Shown here one piece after another: positions 18,975 to 26,664 of a stretch of 64,000 nucleotides of DNA. Within the stretch, counting starts at the first letter, position 1, and every line of letters starts with the position of its first letter. The notes under the pieces are model-generated. The model was not told the DNA's origin, made no database searches, and was given only the letters and a program-made list of their open reading frames with translations. The position numbers were made by a program, and so were the translations under genes. The DNA comes from Sphingomonas sp. S1-29 (GTDB lineage Bacteria > Pseudomonadota > Alphaproteobacteria > Sphingomonadales > Sphingomonadaceae). Where the stretch lies: positions 2,167,501 through 2,231,500 of the forward strand of contig NZ_CP110678.1 of assembly GCF_026167545.1 (NCBI RefSeq), given 5' to 3'.

Positions 18975-19380
18975 GCTGCGTGCCGATCGACGGCGACTGC
19001 TGTGCGACGTCTTGGTCCTGGGTCCTGACAATCCGGTCCAGTTCGAGGGTTTTCGAGGTCGCGCACTGATCGATACCGGGGCGACGTCGAGCGGGATAGG
19101 TCCGGCACCGATCGCGAAGCTGGGCCTGCGAAGCCACGGAAAGAAAACGCTGGGCTCGGCAACCGAAGAGAAGATGGTCGATTATTATCTCTTCCGGCTG
19201 GCACTTCAGCATGGTGGTGACGGCGACGTGGTGCCCGCTTGGCCCTTTGTGTTTGATCGGATCGACGGTTTCAGCTGGCGGCGAGAAGCCCAATTTGACG
19301 TTATTGTCGGCATGGATATCCTGATGCAGTGCGATCTTCACCTGCAGCGTGGCGGTGCCTGTACCTTGCGGTTCGGCTGA
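18961..19380 (+). CDS. Retropepsin-like aspartic protease domain protein
   Basis: About 139 residues. The sequence ALIDTGATSSGIGPAPIAKL carries the D-T-G-A catalytic loop of single-domain (dimeric) aspartic proteases. The second hallmark is FDVIVGMDILMQCDLHL, equivalent to the hydrophobic-G-x-D-I/L segment after the flap. No signal peptide or membrane segment is seen, so it is probably cytoplasmic. The start is a TTG at 18961 or 18946, both overlapping the stop of the preceding small gene; neither has a good ribosome binding site, consistent with coupling. Substrate unknown; the upstream protein is a natural candidate partner. Confidence 0.75.
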   Translation: MPQIELRADRRRLLCDVLVLGPDNPVQFEGFRGRALIDTGATSSGIGPAPIAKLGLRSHGKKTLGSATEEKMVDYYLFRLALQHGGDGDVVPAWPFVFDRIDGFSWRREAQFDVIVGMDILMQCDLHLQRGGACTLRFG

Positions 19381-19440
19381 ACCCAGTTCACCCCGCCTTC
19401 ATCGCGGAACCTCTATCCCGCTTGCATGCTTTGGAGCCCC

Positions 19441-20064
19441 ATGACCGCACTCGCCCCCTATGCCGCGCTCGCCGCGGCGATCGTCGCCCCTGTCGCTGTC
19501 GTGGCGCAGCAGGCCCCTTCGCGCGATCTTGCCGCGGTGCAGGCGCATCTGCGCGCGACCGAGAGCATGACCGCGGCCTTCACCCAGACCGATCGCAACG
19601 GCAAGGTGCTCGGCGGCACGCTGACGCTCAAAAAGCCCGGCAAGATCCGCTTCCAATATGAAAAGGGCGTGCCGATCCTGATCGTCGGCGACGGCAAGGC
19701 GATCTGGTTCCTCGATTATGCGGTGGGGCAGCGATCGCGCTGGCCGATCGGCGATTCACCGCTGGGCGTGCTGATCGACCCCAGCCGCGACATCGCCAAA
19801 TATGCCAAGGTGGTGCCGGGCAACGACCCGTCGGTGCTGAGCGTCGAGGCCTATGACCCCAAGCGCCCCGAATATGGCCGCATCACGCTGATCTTCTCGC
19901 GCCAGGCATCGGCGCCGTCGGGGCTGATGCTGCAAGGCTGGGTCGCGCTTGATTCGCAGAACAACCGCACGACGATCCGCCTGTCGAACCAGCGCTTCAA
20001 CGTGCCGGTGTCCGATGGAACGTTCCGTTTCAACGACCCACGGAAGGGCGCGCGCCGAAGCTGA
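19441..20064 (+). CDS. lolA: LolA-like outer membrane lipoprotein carrier protein
   Basis: A 207-residue periplasmic protein with an N-terminal signal peptide (TALAPYAALAAAIVAPVAVV, cleaved near VAQQ). The LolA core follows: SMTAAFTQTDRNGKVLGGTL, KKPGKIRFQYEK, then WFLDYAVGQRSRWPIGDSPL. LolA shuttles lipoproteins from LolCDE to the outer membrane. ATG 19441 has TTGGAG six bases upstream and is preferred to ATG 19426. The position after ftsK is a common alphaproteobacterial arrangement; here two extra genes sit between them. Confidence 0.9.
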   Translation: MTALAPYAALAAAIVAPVAVVAQQAPSRDLAAVQAHLRATESMTAAFTQTDRNGKVLGGTLTLKKPGKIRFQYEKGVPILIVGDGKAIWFLDYAVGQRSRWPIGDSPLGVLIDPSRDIAKYAKVVPGNDPSVLSVEAYDPKRPEYGRITLIFSRQASAPSGLMLQGWVALDSQNNRTTIRLSNQRFNVPVSDGTFRFNDPRKGARRS

Positions 20065-20208
20065 CGTTTTGTTCATCCTGGGGTAAGGCGTTCAACCTTA
20101 ATAGTGGCTGTGCAGAGCTTGGGGGCTGATCGGGATTTTTCCCCCTGTTGCCCGGTTCGACCTCGACTTTGCCTTGCGTGACGAACGCTGGTTGGCCCTC
20201 GCTCCATG

Positions 20209-20228
20209 CCCCCGGAGCGGGGGTCTTT
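20209..20228 (+). terminator. Possible intrinsic terminator after lolA
   Basis: CCCCCG pairs with CGGGGG across a GAG loop and is followed by TCTTTCC. The stem is strong but the T-run is weak, and it lies 145 bases past the lolA stop, just before xth. It may instead be leader structure of xth. Confidence 0.35.
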
Positions 20229-20271
20229 CCATGTCTGGCGGTAGCGCCGCCGCGCCGCTACATCGCTGGCC

Positions 20272-21069
20272 ATGACCGACACGCTCAAGATCGCTTCGTG
20301 GAACATCAATTCGGTGCGGTTTCGCATGGCCATCGTCGAGCAGTTCCTGCGCGACGCCGCGCCCGATATCCTGTGCCTGCAGGAAACCAAGGTGATCGAC
20401 GGCGACTTCCCGCACGATCCGCTGCGCGCGCTGGGGTACGAGCACATCGTCATCCACGGCCAGCGGATGCACCACGGCGTCGCGATCCTGAGCAAGATCC
20501 CTTTGGTCGAGGACGATCGCTTCGACTGGCAGGCCAATGGCGAGGCGCGGCATGTCGGGGTGCGCCTGGAAAACGGGCTGCGGATCGAGAATGTCTATGT
20601 GCCCGCGGGCGGCGACGTTCCCGATCGCGAGGTGAACCCCAAATTCGGGCAGAAACTCGATTTCCTCGAGCGGATGACTCGCTGGTCTGAAGGCCTATCG
20701 GGGATACCGACGCTGCTGGTGGGCGACTTCAACGTCGCGCCGCTCGAAAGCGATGTGTGGAGCCACAAGCAGTTGCTCGACGTGGTGAGCCATACGCCGA
20801 TCGAGGTCGAGACGCTCGCGCGGCTGCAAGCGGCGAACGACTGGGTCGATCTGGGCCGGCAGTTCGTCCCCGCACCCGCGCGGCTGTTCACTTGGTGGAG
20901 CTATCGCGCCAAGGATTGGGCGGCGTCGGATCGCGGGCGGCGGCTCGACCATATGTGGGCCTCACGCGACGTCGCCGCCAAGGCAGTGGCGCACCGCGTC
21001 CACGAGGATTGCCGCGGCTGGCTCAAGCCATCGGACCATGTGCCGATCCTGACCGAGTTCGCGTTTTGA
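20272..21069 (+). CDS. xth: Exodeoxyribonuclease III
   Basis: A 265-residue AP endonuclease/3'-5' exonuclease for base excision repair. It shows the full set of family motifs: LKIASWNINSVR at the start, LCLQETK with the metal-binding Glu38, YVPAGG, LLVGDFNVAP with the catalytic Asp/Asn, RRLDHMWAS, and the terminal SDHVPI with the catalytic His. Length is normal. ribA follows with a 4-base overlap, so the two are co-transcribed. Confidence 0.96.
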   Translation: MTDTLKIASWNINSVRFRMAIVEQFLRDAAPDILCLQETKVIDGDFPHDPLRALGYEHIVIHGQRMHHGVAILSKIPLVEDDRFDWQANGEARHVGVRLENGLRIENVYVPAGGDVPDREVNPKFGQKLDFLERMTRWSEGLSGIPTLLVGDFNVAPLESDVWSHKQLLDVVSHTPIEVETLARLQAANDWVDLGRQFVPAPARLFTWWSYRAKDWAASDRGRRLDHMWASRDVAAKAVAHRVHEDCRGWLKPSDHVPILTEFAF

Positions 21070-22121
21070 GCGACCCGCAGGCGACGGCGCGCGCGATCGA
21101 CGCGATGCGGCGCGGCTGGCCGGTGGCGATCGCGGGCGCGAACGGGGTGCTGACGCTGCTGGCGATCGAGAGCGCCGATCCGGTACGGCTGGCGTCGTTC
21201 GATGCCGAGGCGGGCGCAGGGGTGCTGCTGTCGGCGGGGCGCGCGGCGACGCTGAAGCTGGCGAACCAGCGCGAGGCGGCGGTACCCGACGCGCCGGTGC
21301 TGGTGGCGCGCGCGCCCTGGCTCGACTTTGCCGCGGCGACCGCGCTCGCCGATCCGCAATTCGACCTGGCGACGCCGATGAAGGGGCCGTTTCGGGCGAT
21401 CGCGGTGCCGGTGGCCGATGCCGCGGCGGCGGCGCTGCGGCTGGCGCGGATCGCGGGGATATTGCCCGCCTTCTTCCTGATCGAGGGGGGCGCCAACGCG
21501 CTGTCGATCGCCGACGTCGATGCGCATGAGGATGCCGGGCGGCTGGGAATCGCAACGCGCGCGCGGCTGCCGATCGCGCACGCCGAGGATGCCGAGATCG
21601 TCGCGTTCCGGACCCCCGAGGCGGCGGGCGAGCATGTCGCGCTGCTGATCGGTGCGCCCGATGGCCGCCCGCCGCTGGTGCGGCTGCACAGCGAATGCCT
21701 GACGGGCGACGTGCTGGGCAGCCTGAAATGCGATTGCGGGCCGCAATTGGATGCGGCGCTGGCGGCGATGGTCGCCGATGGCTGGGGAATCCTGCTGTAT
21801 CTGCGGCAGGAAGGGCGCGGGATCGGGCTGGTCAACAAATTGCGCGCTTATGCGTTGCAGGACCAGGGCTTCGACACGGTCGATGCCAATACCCGGCTGG
21901 GCTTCGCCGTCGATGCGCGCGATTTCGGGGTGGCGGCGCGGATGCTGACGCTGCTCAAGCAGGACCGGATCCGGTTGCTGACCAACAATCCGGCCAAGGT
22001 GGCGGCACTCGAGGCGGCAGGCGTCGAAGTGGTCGAACGCGTGCCGCATGCGCTGCCGGCGAATGCGCATAATGCGCGGTATCTGGCGACCAAGCGCGAT
22101 CGGACCGGGCACCAGTTGTAG
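21066..22121 (+). CDS. ribA: GTP cyclohydrolase II, long form
   Basis: A 351-residue enzyme opening the imidazole ring of GTP in riboflavin synthesis. The C-terminal half is a complete GCH2 domain: VRLHSECLTGDVLGSLKCDC supplies the zinc cysteines (211, 222, 224), then LLYLRQEGRGIGLVNKL and DTVDANTRLGF, and IRLLTNNPAKVAALE. The N-terminal 170 residues are a degenerate extra domain in the place of the RibB part of bifunctional RibBA; the usual RibB acidic motif is not seen, so activity there is doubtful. The TTG start 21066 overlaps the xth stop. Confidence 0.93.
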   Translation: MSDPQATARAIDAMRRGWPVAIAGANGVLTLLAIESADPVRLASFDAEAGAGVLLSAGRAATLKLANQREAAVPDAPVLVARAPWLDFAAATALADPQFDLATPMKGPFRAIAVPVADAAAAALRLARIAGILPAFFLIEGGANALSIADVDAHEDAGRLGIATRARLPIAHAEDAEIVAFRTPEAAGEHVALLIGAPDGRPPLVRLHSECLTGDVLGSLKCDCGPQLDAALAAMVADGWGILLYLRQEGRGIGLVNKLRAYALQDQGFDTVDANTRLGFAVDARDFGVAARMLTLLKQDRIRLLTNNPAKVAALEAAGVEVVERVPHALPANAHNARYLATKRDRTGHQL

Positions 22122-22126
22122 GTATA

Positions 22127-22289
22127 CCCCCCTCCCTGAAAGGGAGGGGTCGGGGGTGGGTCGACGCCCGCGAGACTTATGTGATGCGAGGGATCGCACC
22201 CATACCTTAATTTCGGGCGGTCCGGGGACCCTATCGGCGGCGGCATGCGGTTCGACCCACCCCCGGCCCCTCCCTTTCAGGGAGGGGAG
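22127..22289. repeat. Family A inverted-repeat element, empty (163 bp)
   Basis: The left arm (22127-22172) is nearly identical to the left arm of the DUF559 element, including GTCGACGCCCGCG. The right arm (22251-22289) is the inverse. The 78-base interior has no coding content. It fills the space between the convergent ribA and HAD genes, where its arm hairpins could also end transcription from both sides. Confidence 0.75.
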
Positions 22290-22292
22290 ACG

Positions 22293-22955
22293 TCAGGCCA
22301 CTAGCCGCGCAACCTCATCGAAATCGCCCGCGACGTCATGCACGCCGATCGCGCGTAGCGTTTCGGCGTGGTCGGGGGGGCAATGCGCGCCGGCGTGGAT
22401 GCCGATGACATGGGCGCCCGAGGCTACCGCGCCGGTCGCGCCGACGGGGGAATCCTCGAGGATCACGCAGCGGTCGATCGGCACGCCGAGTTGCGCGGCA
22501 GCGAAGAGGTACAGATCGGGGGCGGGCTTGCCGTGGGTTACGTGTTCGCGGCCCGAATAGAGGTGGTCGCCGAACACATCGGCGACGCCGAGATGATCGA
22601 GATGGGTGCGGATCCAGTGGGTCGAGCTCGACGACGCGACCGCGCGGGGGAGCTCGGCGGGGAGCGAGCGCAGGAAGACGCGCGCGCCGGTGACTTCCTC
22701 CAATCCTTCGCGCAACACACGGGCGTCTTCTTCGGCGCGCGCGGCGTGGAAGTCATCGGGAATGTCGCGGCCTATATAGCCCTCGACCCGGTCGAGGAAA
22801 TCCTTGCCCGCGAGCCCCATGAAATTGGCCATCGCGTCGGCAGGGGTGGTCGGATGGCCGAGATCGGTCAGATAGGCGGCGAGGTGGCGGTTGCCGGCAT
22901 ATTCGCTTTCTAGCAGCACACCGTCGAAATCGAAGATTATCGCATCGAAACGCAT
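22293..22955 (-). CDS. HAD-IA hydrolase, phosphoglycolate phosphatase/beta-phosphoglucomutase-like
   Basis: A 220-residue HAD enzyme. Motif I is DAIIFDFDGVLLESE with the nucleophile Asp; a helical cap follows, then motif II VASSSSTHWI, motif III Lys in HGKPAPDLYLFAAAQLG and motif IV VILEDSPVGATGAVASG. This pattern fits sugar-phosphate or phosphoglycolate phosphatases; the substrate is not predictable. ATG 22955 has GGAA at good spacing; an ATG six codons upstream is possible. It ends four bases from a family A repeat arm. Confidence 0.87.
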   Translation of the reverse strand: MRFDAIIFDFDGVLLESEYAGNRHLAAYLTDLGHPTTPADAMANFMGLAGKDFLDRVEGYIGRDIPDDFHAARAEEDARVLREGLEEVTGARVFLRSLPAELPRAVASSSSTHWIRTHLDHLGVADVFGDHLYSGREHVTHGKPAPDLYLFAAAQLGVPIDRCVILEDSPVGATGAVASGAHVIGIHAGAHCPPDHAETLRAIGVHDVAGDFDEVARLVA

Positions 22956-23025
22956 CGAAATTCCGTTCGTCATGGGGAGGACGCGATGTAGGACGCCTGC
23001 CGCGTCACTCAACCTTCGTGTTGGC

Positions 23026-23694
23026 TCAGCCGCGCTGGCCGAACAGCGCGCTGCCGACGCGGACATGCGTTGCCCCCAGCGTGACCGCGGTTTCGTAATC
23101 GCCCGACATCCCCATGCTGAGCCCGGAGAGGCCGTGATCGCGCGCGAGCTTGGCGAGCAGGGCGAAAAAGGGCGCCGCCTCGATATCGAAGGGCGGCACC
23201 GCCATCAGCCCGGCAAGCGGCAGATCGGCGGCGCGCGCGGCGGCGAGCAGCGCGGGCAGATCGGCGACCGCGACGCCGCCTTTCTGTTCTTCGTCGCCGA
23301 TATTGACCTGGACGAAGCAGGCGGGGCGGCGATCGGCCTTGTCCATCGCCTTGGCCAGCGCGGTCACCAGCGAGGGGCGATCGACCGAGTGGATTGCGTC
23401 GAACAACGCGACCGCGTCGTCGGCCTTGTTCGACTGGAGCTGGCCGACGAGGTGGAGCGTGATCCCGGGGGTTTCGGCCTGGAGCGCGGGCCATTTGCCC
23501 TGCGCCTCCTGGACGCGGTTTTCGCCGAAGGCGCGTTGGCCGGCGGCGATCAGCGGGCGGATCGCGTCGGCGTCGTGCGTTTTTGATACCGCGATCAGCG
23601 TGACGTCGGCGGGCTCGCGCGTCGCGGTGCGCGCGGCCTTGGCGATGCGCGTCTGGACGGCGGCGAGCGCGATACGGGCTTCGTCTGGGGTCAT
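23026..23694 (-). CDS. yggS: YggS family PLP homeostasis protein
   Basis: A 222-residue alanine-racemase-fold protein (PLPBP/PROSC). The PLP lysine lies in VTLIAVSKTHDADAIRPLI (Lys38), followed by FGENRVQEAQGKWPAL, HLVGQLQSNKADDAV, and the phosphate-binding GLSMGMSGDYETAVTLGATH and VRVGSALFG. It buffers free pyridoxal 5'-phosphate and has no known enzymatic activity. It is divergent from the thiamine-phosphate-synthase-like gene, with 22 bases between start codons, so at least one promoter must lie inside the opposite gene. Confidence 0.95.
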   Translation of the reverse strand: MTPDEARIALAAVQTRIAKAARTATREPADVTLIAVSKTHDADAIRPLIAAGQRAFGENRVQEAQGKWPALQAETPGITLHLVGQLQSNKADDAVALFDAIHSVDRPSLVTALAKAMDKADRRPACFVQVNIGDEEQKGGVAVADLPALLAAARAADLPLAGLMAVPPFDIEAAPFFALLAKLARDHGLSGLSMGMSGDYETAVTLGATHVRVGSALFGQRG

Positions 23695-23716
23695 GGTCGC
23701 GGCTATACGCAGCGCG

Positions 23717-24322
23717 ATGCAGCGCCGCCACCCCCTGCCCCGCCCGCCTTTGGGCACCGGCGCCCTGCCCCAGCAGTGGCTGATGACCGACGAGCGGATG
23801 GGCGAGGCGCTATGGGCCGCGCTCGAGCGGCTGCCGCGCGGCGGCGGGGTGGTGTTTCGGCATTATGCGACGCCGTTGCCCGAGCGGCGGGCGCTGTTCG
23901 CGCGGGTGCGCAAGGTGGCGCGGCGGCGCGGCCTGGTGCTGCTGCGCGCGGGCGATGTCGCTATGCGCGGCGAGATGGGGGTGCATAACGCCCGCGGGCG
24001 CGGCCTGCGCACGCGTGCGGTGCATGACCGCGCCGAGGCGGTGGCGGCACGGCGCGCGGGGGCGGATGCGGTGTTCGTGTCGCCGGTATTCGCCACCCGC
24101 TCGCATCCGGGGGCGCGGGGGCTGGGGGTGGTTCGACTGGGGTTGTTGATGCGCGGCGTCGCGCAGCCGGCGATGGCGATGGGGGGGATGGACGCGGGTA
24201 CGATCCGGCGGTTGCGGGGGTTGGGCGTGCATGGCTGGGCGGGGATCGACGCGTGGCTGGATCGCGGCGGCAAAACATTGCTCCCGCCGACCGTGGCAAA
24301 AGCCCCCCGGATCAGCGCCTGA
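23717..24322 (+). CDS. Thiamine phosphate synthase-like (ThiE/TenI fold) protein
   Basis: A 201-residue Arg/Ala-rich protein. WLMTDERMGEALWAALERLP begins the barrel. GADAVFVSPVFATRSHPGAR corresponds to the phosphate-loop region of ThiE/TenI proteins and AMAMGGMDAGTIRRLRGLGV to their last beta-alpha unit. The ThiE diphosphate-binding residues of the first half are poorly kept, so catalytic activity is uncertain; TenI-like or other roles are possible. It is not linked to thiC. ATG 23717 is 22 bases from the yggS start; ATG 23783 is an alternative. The 3' end overlaps the opposing hydrolase gene by 11 bases. Confidence 0.68.
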   Translation: MQRRHPLPRPPLGTGALPQQWLMTDERMGEALWAALERLPRGGGVVFRHYATPLPERRALFARVRKVARRRGLVLLRAGDVAMRGEMGVHNARGRGLRTRAVHDRAEAVAARRAGADAVFVSPVFATRSHPGARGLGVVRLGLLMRGVAQPAMAMGGMDAGTIRRLRGLGVHGWAGIDAWLDRGGKTLLPPTVAKAPRISA

Positions 24323-25142
24323 TCCAGCTGCCTGCCGTAGTATCGTCGCCGGCGCGCAGCCAGGCTTTTGCCGGTTCGTCATCCAGCGCATAGGCTTGCA
24401 GGAACCGGATGGTTGCGGCGACCGCGGGAGCGAAATTGGGGTCGGCGGGGGCGCCGATGAGGTCATGGCCAGCGCCAGCATAGGTGATTGCGAATTTGTC
24501 ACCCGCGGGCGAGGTCTGGATGGGCAGGAGATGGTCCTGCCAGTTGGTGACGATGCCCGGAACGACATCACGATCCCCGGTGATAAGCAGGATCGGCAGA
24601 TCATCGCTGGCATAGGCCTGCGGCTGGACCAGGCCGGGCACGCGGCCGGGCGAGGAGAAGCCGATCACCGCCTTGACCTTGGGGTCACGAAAGTTGCCGA
24701 CATAGGAAAGGCCGCCGCCCAGGCACAACGCGGACAGCGTGCCGAAGCTGTGCCCGGCGGCAATGACGGGTAGCGCGGGCCAAGTGGCAGCTGCATAGCC
24801 GCTCGCCGCCTTCAGATCGGCGATCCGCTCGCCGAAACTGGCCTGTGCGGTGAACTTGTCACGCTCGGGATAGCGGATCGAATCGACATGGAGCGGGGCG
24901 ATGACTGCGAAGCCTGCGGCTTTCCACGCGGAAGCAATCGCGTCATATTTTTCGGGCCATGACCCGTGTCCCGTCGACAGCAGGACGACACCCCGCGGCT
25001 TTTCGGGCACCCAGCTGGTCAGGACGGTTTCGCGCTGCGGCGATACGCGAAGCGCCGCTTGCGCGGTCGGATCGGCGCGCGATGGGGAAGACCAGGCAAA
25101 GGACGCTGCCAAACCCAGCGCTGCCATCAACCGCAAGCTCAT
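24312..25142 (-). CDS. Secreted alpha/beta hydrolase
   Basis: A 276-residue protein with a signal peptide (MSLRLMAALGLAASFAWSSP, cleaved near SRA-DP). The fold shows VVLLSTGHGSWPEKY for the oxyanion strand-loop, the nucleophile elbow IAAGHSFGTLSAL (G-H-S-F-G), a catalytic Asp in LLITGDRDVVPG and His in YAGAGHDLIG. The substrate is unknown; dienelactone hydrolase or platelet-activating-factor-type relatives are possible. GGAGGG precedes ATG 25142. It overlaps the convergent gene by 11 bases. Confidence 0.87.
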   Translation of the reverse strand: MSLRLMAALGLAASFAWSSPSRADPTAQAALRVSPQRETVLTSWVPEKPRGVVLLSTGHGSWPEKYDAIASAWKAAGFAVIAPLHVDSIRYPERDKFTAQASFGERIADLKAASGYAAATWPALPVIAAGHSFGTLSALCLGGGLSYVGNFRDPKVKAVIGFSSPGRVPGLVQPQAYASDDLPILLITGDRDVVPGIVTNWQDHLLPIQTSPAGDKFAITYAGAGHDLIGAPADPNFAPAVAATIRFLQAYALDDEPAKAWLRAGDDTTAGSWIRR

Positions 25143-25214
25143 GTGCCGCCCTCCTTTGCAAAACCGATCGCGCAATATGCGCCGAATCGACCGACCCCGG
25201 TGCAACCACGCGAA

Positions 25215-25943
25215 TCAGAAACGGAAGGCGGTGCCTACATAGACGGCCTGGCTGTCGCGGCGGTTGTCGGGGAGTTGTTGCAGGCGCATCCGGTCGGTTT
25301 CGGTGCGGTAGCGCACGCCGGCGGTGACATCGAGGTTGCGCGTCAGCGAATAGGAGGTGCCGACGTCGACCGAATAGCTCGGCGCCTCGGCGACCAGCTG
25401 CGGCTGGCCCGAAGTCGGCTTGGCGGCGTTGGCGACGACTCGGCCGCTCAGGCGGCGGCCGGCATAGCTCACGCCGACATCGACCGATTCGCGGCCGCCG
25501 GGCATCCCCGCAAGGTCGAGCCGCGACACGTCGCCCGACACCGCGAAGCGGCGCCAGCCGACCGACATGCCGAGATTATAGGCGATCGGCTGCATGCTGA
25601 CCGCAGCGACGGTCGGTGCCGCCAGCGTGCGCGTCAGGCCGCCATCGTCGCGCGTGCTGCGCGCACGCACCGCAACGGTAACCTCCTGGCGCTTCAGCCG
25701 CGATTCGGAAGGGGTAAAGCGGAAACCCGTCGCCGACAGCCCGGTGCGCGCCATCGCCGCGGCGAGCCGCGGATCGGCCGACGCCGGGGTGAACGAACCG
25801 ATCCCCGAGCGCGCGAACGACGGCGTCTTGCGCAATTGGCGGCTTTCCTGGGTGCCCGGAGCGCCGATCGCGGGCGCAAGCGCGATGCCGGCAGCGACGA
25901 GCGCTCCCCCTGCAACCGCAACTATGGCCCGACGAACCGACAT
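25215..25943 (-). CDS. Hypothetical outer-membrane beta-barrel-like protein
   Basis: A 242-residue protein with a signal peptide (SVRRAIVAVAGGALVAAGIA, cleavage near IGA-PG). About 65 residues are low-complexity and basic. The second half is alternating hydrophobic strand sequence (SYSVDVGTSYSLTRNLDVTA, GVRYRTE) ending AVYVGTAFRF with the terminal Phe of Omp barrels. No named family is evident. The likely place is the outer membrane; no porin substrate can be inferred. Confidence 0.7.
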   Translation of the reverse strand: MSVRRAIVAVAGGALVAAGIALAPAIGAPGTQESRQLRKTPSFARSGIGSFTPASADPRLAAAMARTGLSATGFRFTPSESRLKRQEVTVAVRARSTRDDGGLTRTLAAPTVAAVSMQPIAYNLGMSVGWRRFAVSGDVSRLDLAGMPGGRESVDVGVSYAGRRLSGRVVANAAKPTSGQPQLVAEAPSYSVDVGTSYSLTRNLDVTAGVRYRTETDRMRLQQLPDNRRDSQAVYVGTAFRF

Positions 25944-26130
25944 GAAAATCCCCTGTCTCCTCTACGTTGCACTACCATGACTCGGCGTGCCCGTTCCATG
26001 GCCCCGACGCTTTTTGTCTGACCTGTTGCCGATCGCCCACAGCGGACGAGACACGGGCGCTGCTTGCGGGGTTCGCTACAGTATCTATAGAGGCTTTTCG
26101 TAGCGTCCCTATCCGTCGAGGAATCCGCCG

Positions 26131-26568
26131 ATGTATCGCCGTCTGGCTTTTGTTTTCCCGCTCGCCCCAGCCCTCGCTCTGGCGCTGGCCGGCTGCGGCG
26201 GTGGCGGCGATCGTCCGCGCGAGCTCGCGCCGTCGCAGATCACCACGATCGGCGTAAACAGCTATTTGTGGCGCGCCAGCCTCGATACGCTGAGCTTCAT
26301 GCCGTTGTTGCAGACCGATTCGGCGGGCGGCGTGATCGTCACCGACTGGTATGTGAACCCCAACACCCCGACCGAGCGGATGAAGGTGACGGTGTCGATC
26401 CTCGATACCGACCTGCGCGCCGATGCGGTGCGGGTGGCGGCGCTGCGCGAAGTCAATCGCGGCGGCCAGTGGGTTGCATCGCCGGTCCAGGCGGCGACGG
26501 TGCAGAAGCTGGAAGACGTTATCCTGACGCGCGCCCGCGACCTGCGCCGCTCCGCGGTCGCCGGCTGA
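26131..26568 (+). CDS. DUF3576 family lipoprotein
   Basis: A 145-residue protein. The lipoprotein signal ends in LALAGC (Cys22) after a Leu/Ala-rich segment. The domain reads ITTIGVNSYLWRASLDTLSF, then GVIVTDWYVNPNTPTERMKV and VSILDTDLRADAVRVAALRE. The DUF3576 family is found in alphaproteobacteria next to leuS; its role is unknown but an envelope lipoprotein is clear. It starts the group DUF3576-leuS-lptE-holA, which mixes envelope, translation and replication genes. Confidence 0.9.
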   Translation: MYRRLAFVFPLAPALALALAGCGGGGDRPRELAPSQITTIGVNSYLWRASLDTLSFMPLLQTDSAGGVIVTDWYVNPNTPTERMKVTVSILDTDLRADAVRVAALREVNRGGQWVASPVQAATVQKLEDVILTRARDLRRSAVAG

Positions 26569-26664
26569 GCATAGAATCTACCGTGCGGTGCTGCCCGCTC
26601 CCCCGCCCGGCGTTGCCGACGGGGCCGCGTGGCGGTGCCGCCTCTCGACGGAGTTGAGCATAGC

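Noticed and set aside
22127..22289. Classical insertion sequence remnants in family A elements
   Set aside because: No transposase frame, DDE motif or clear target-site duplication can be seen in any of the five copies.
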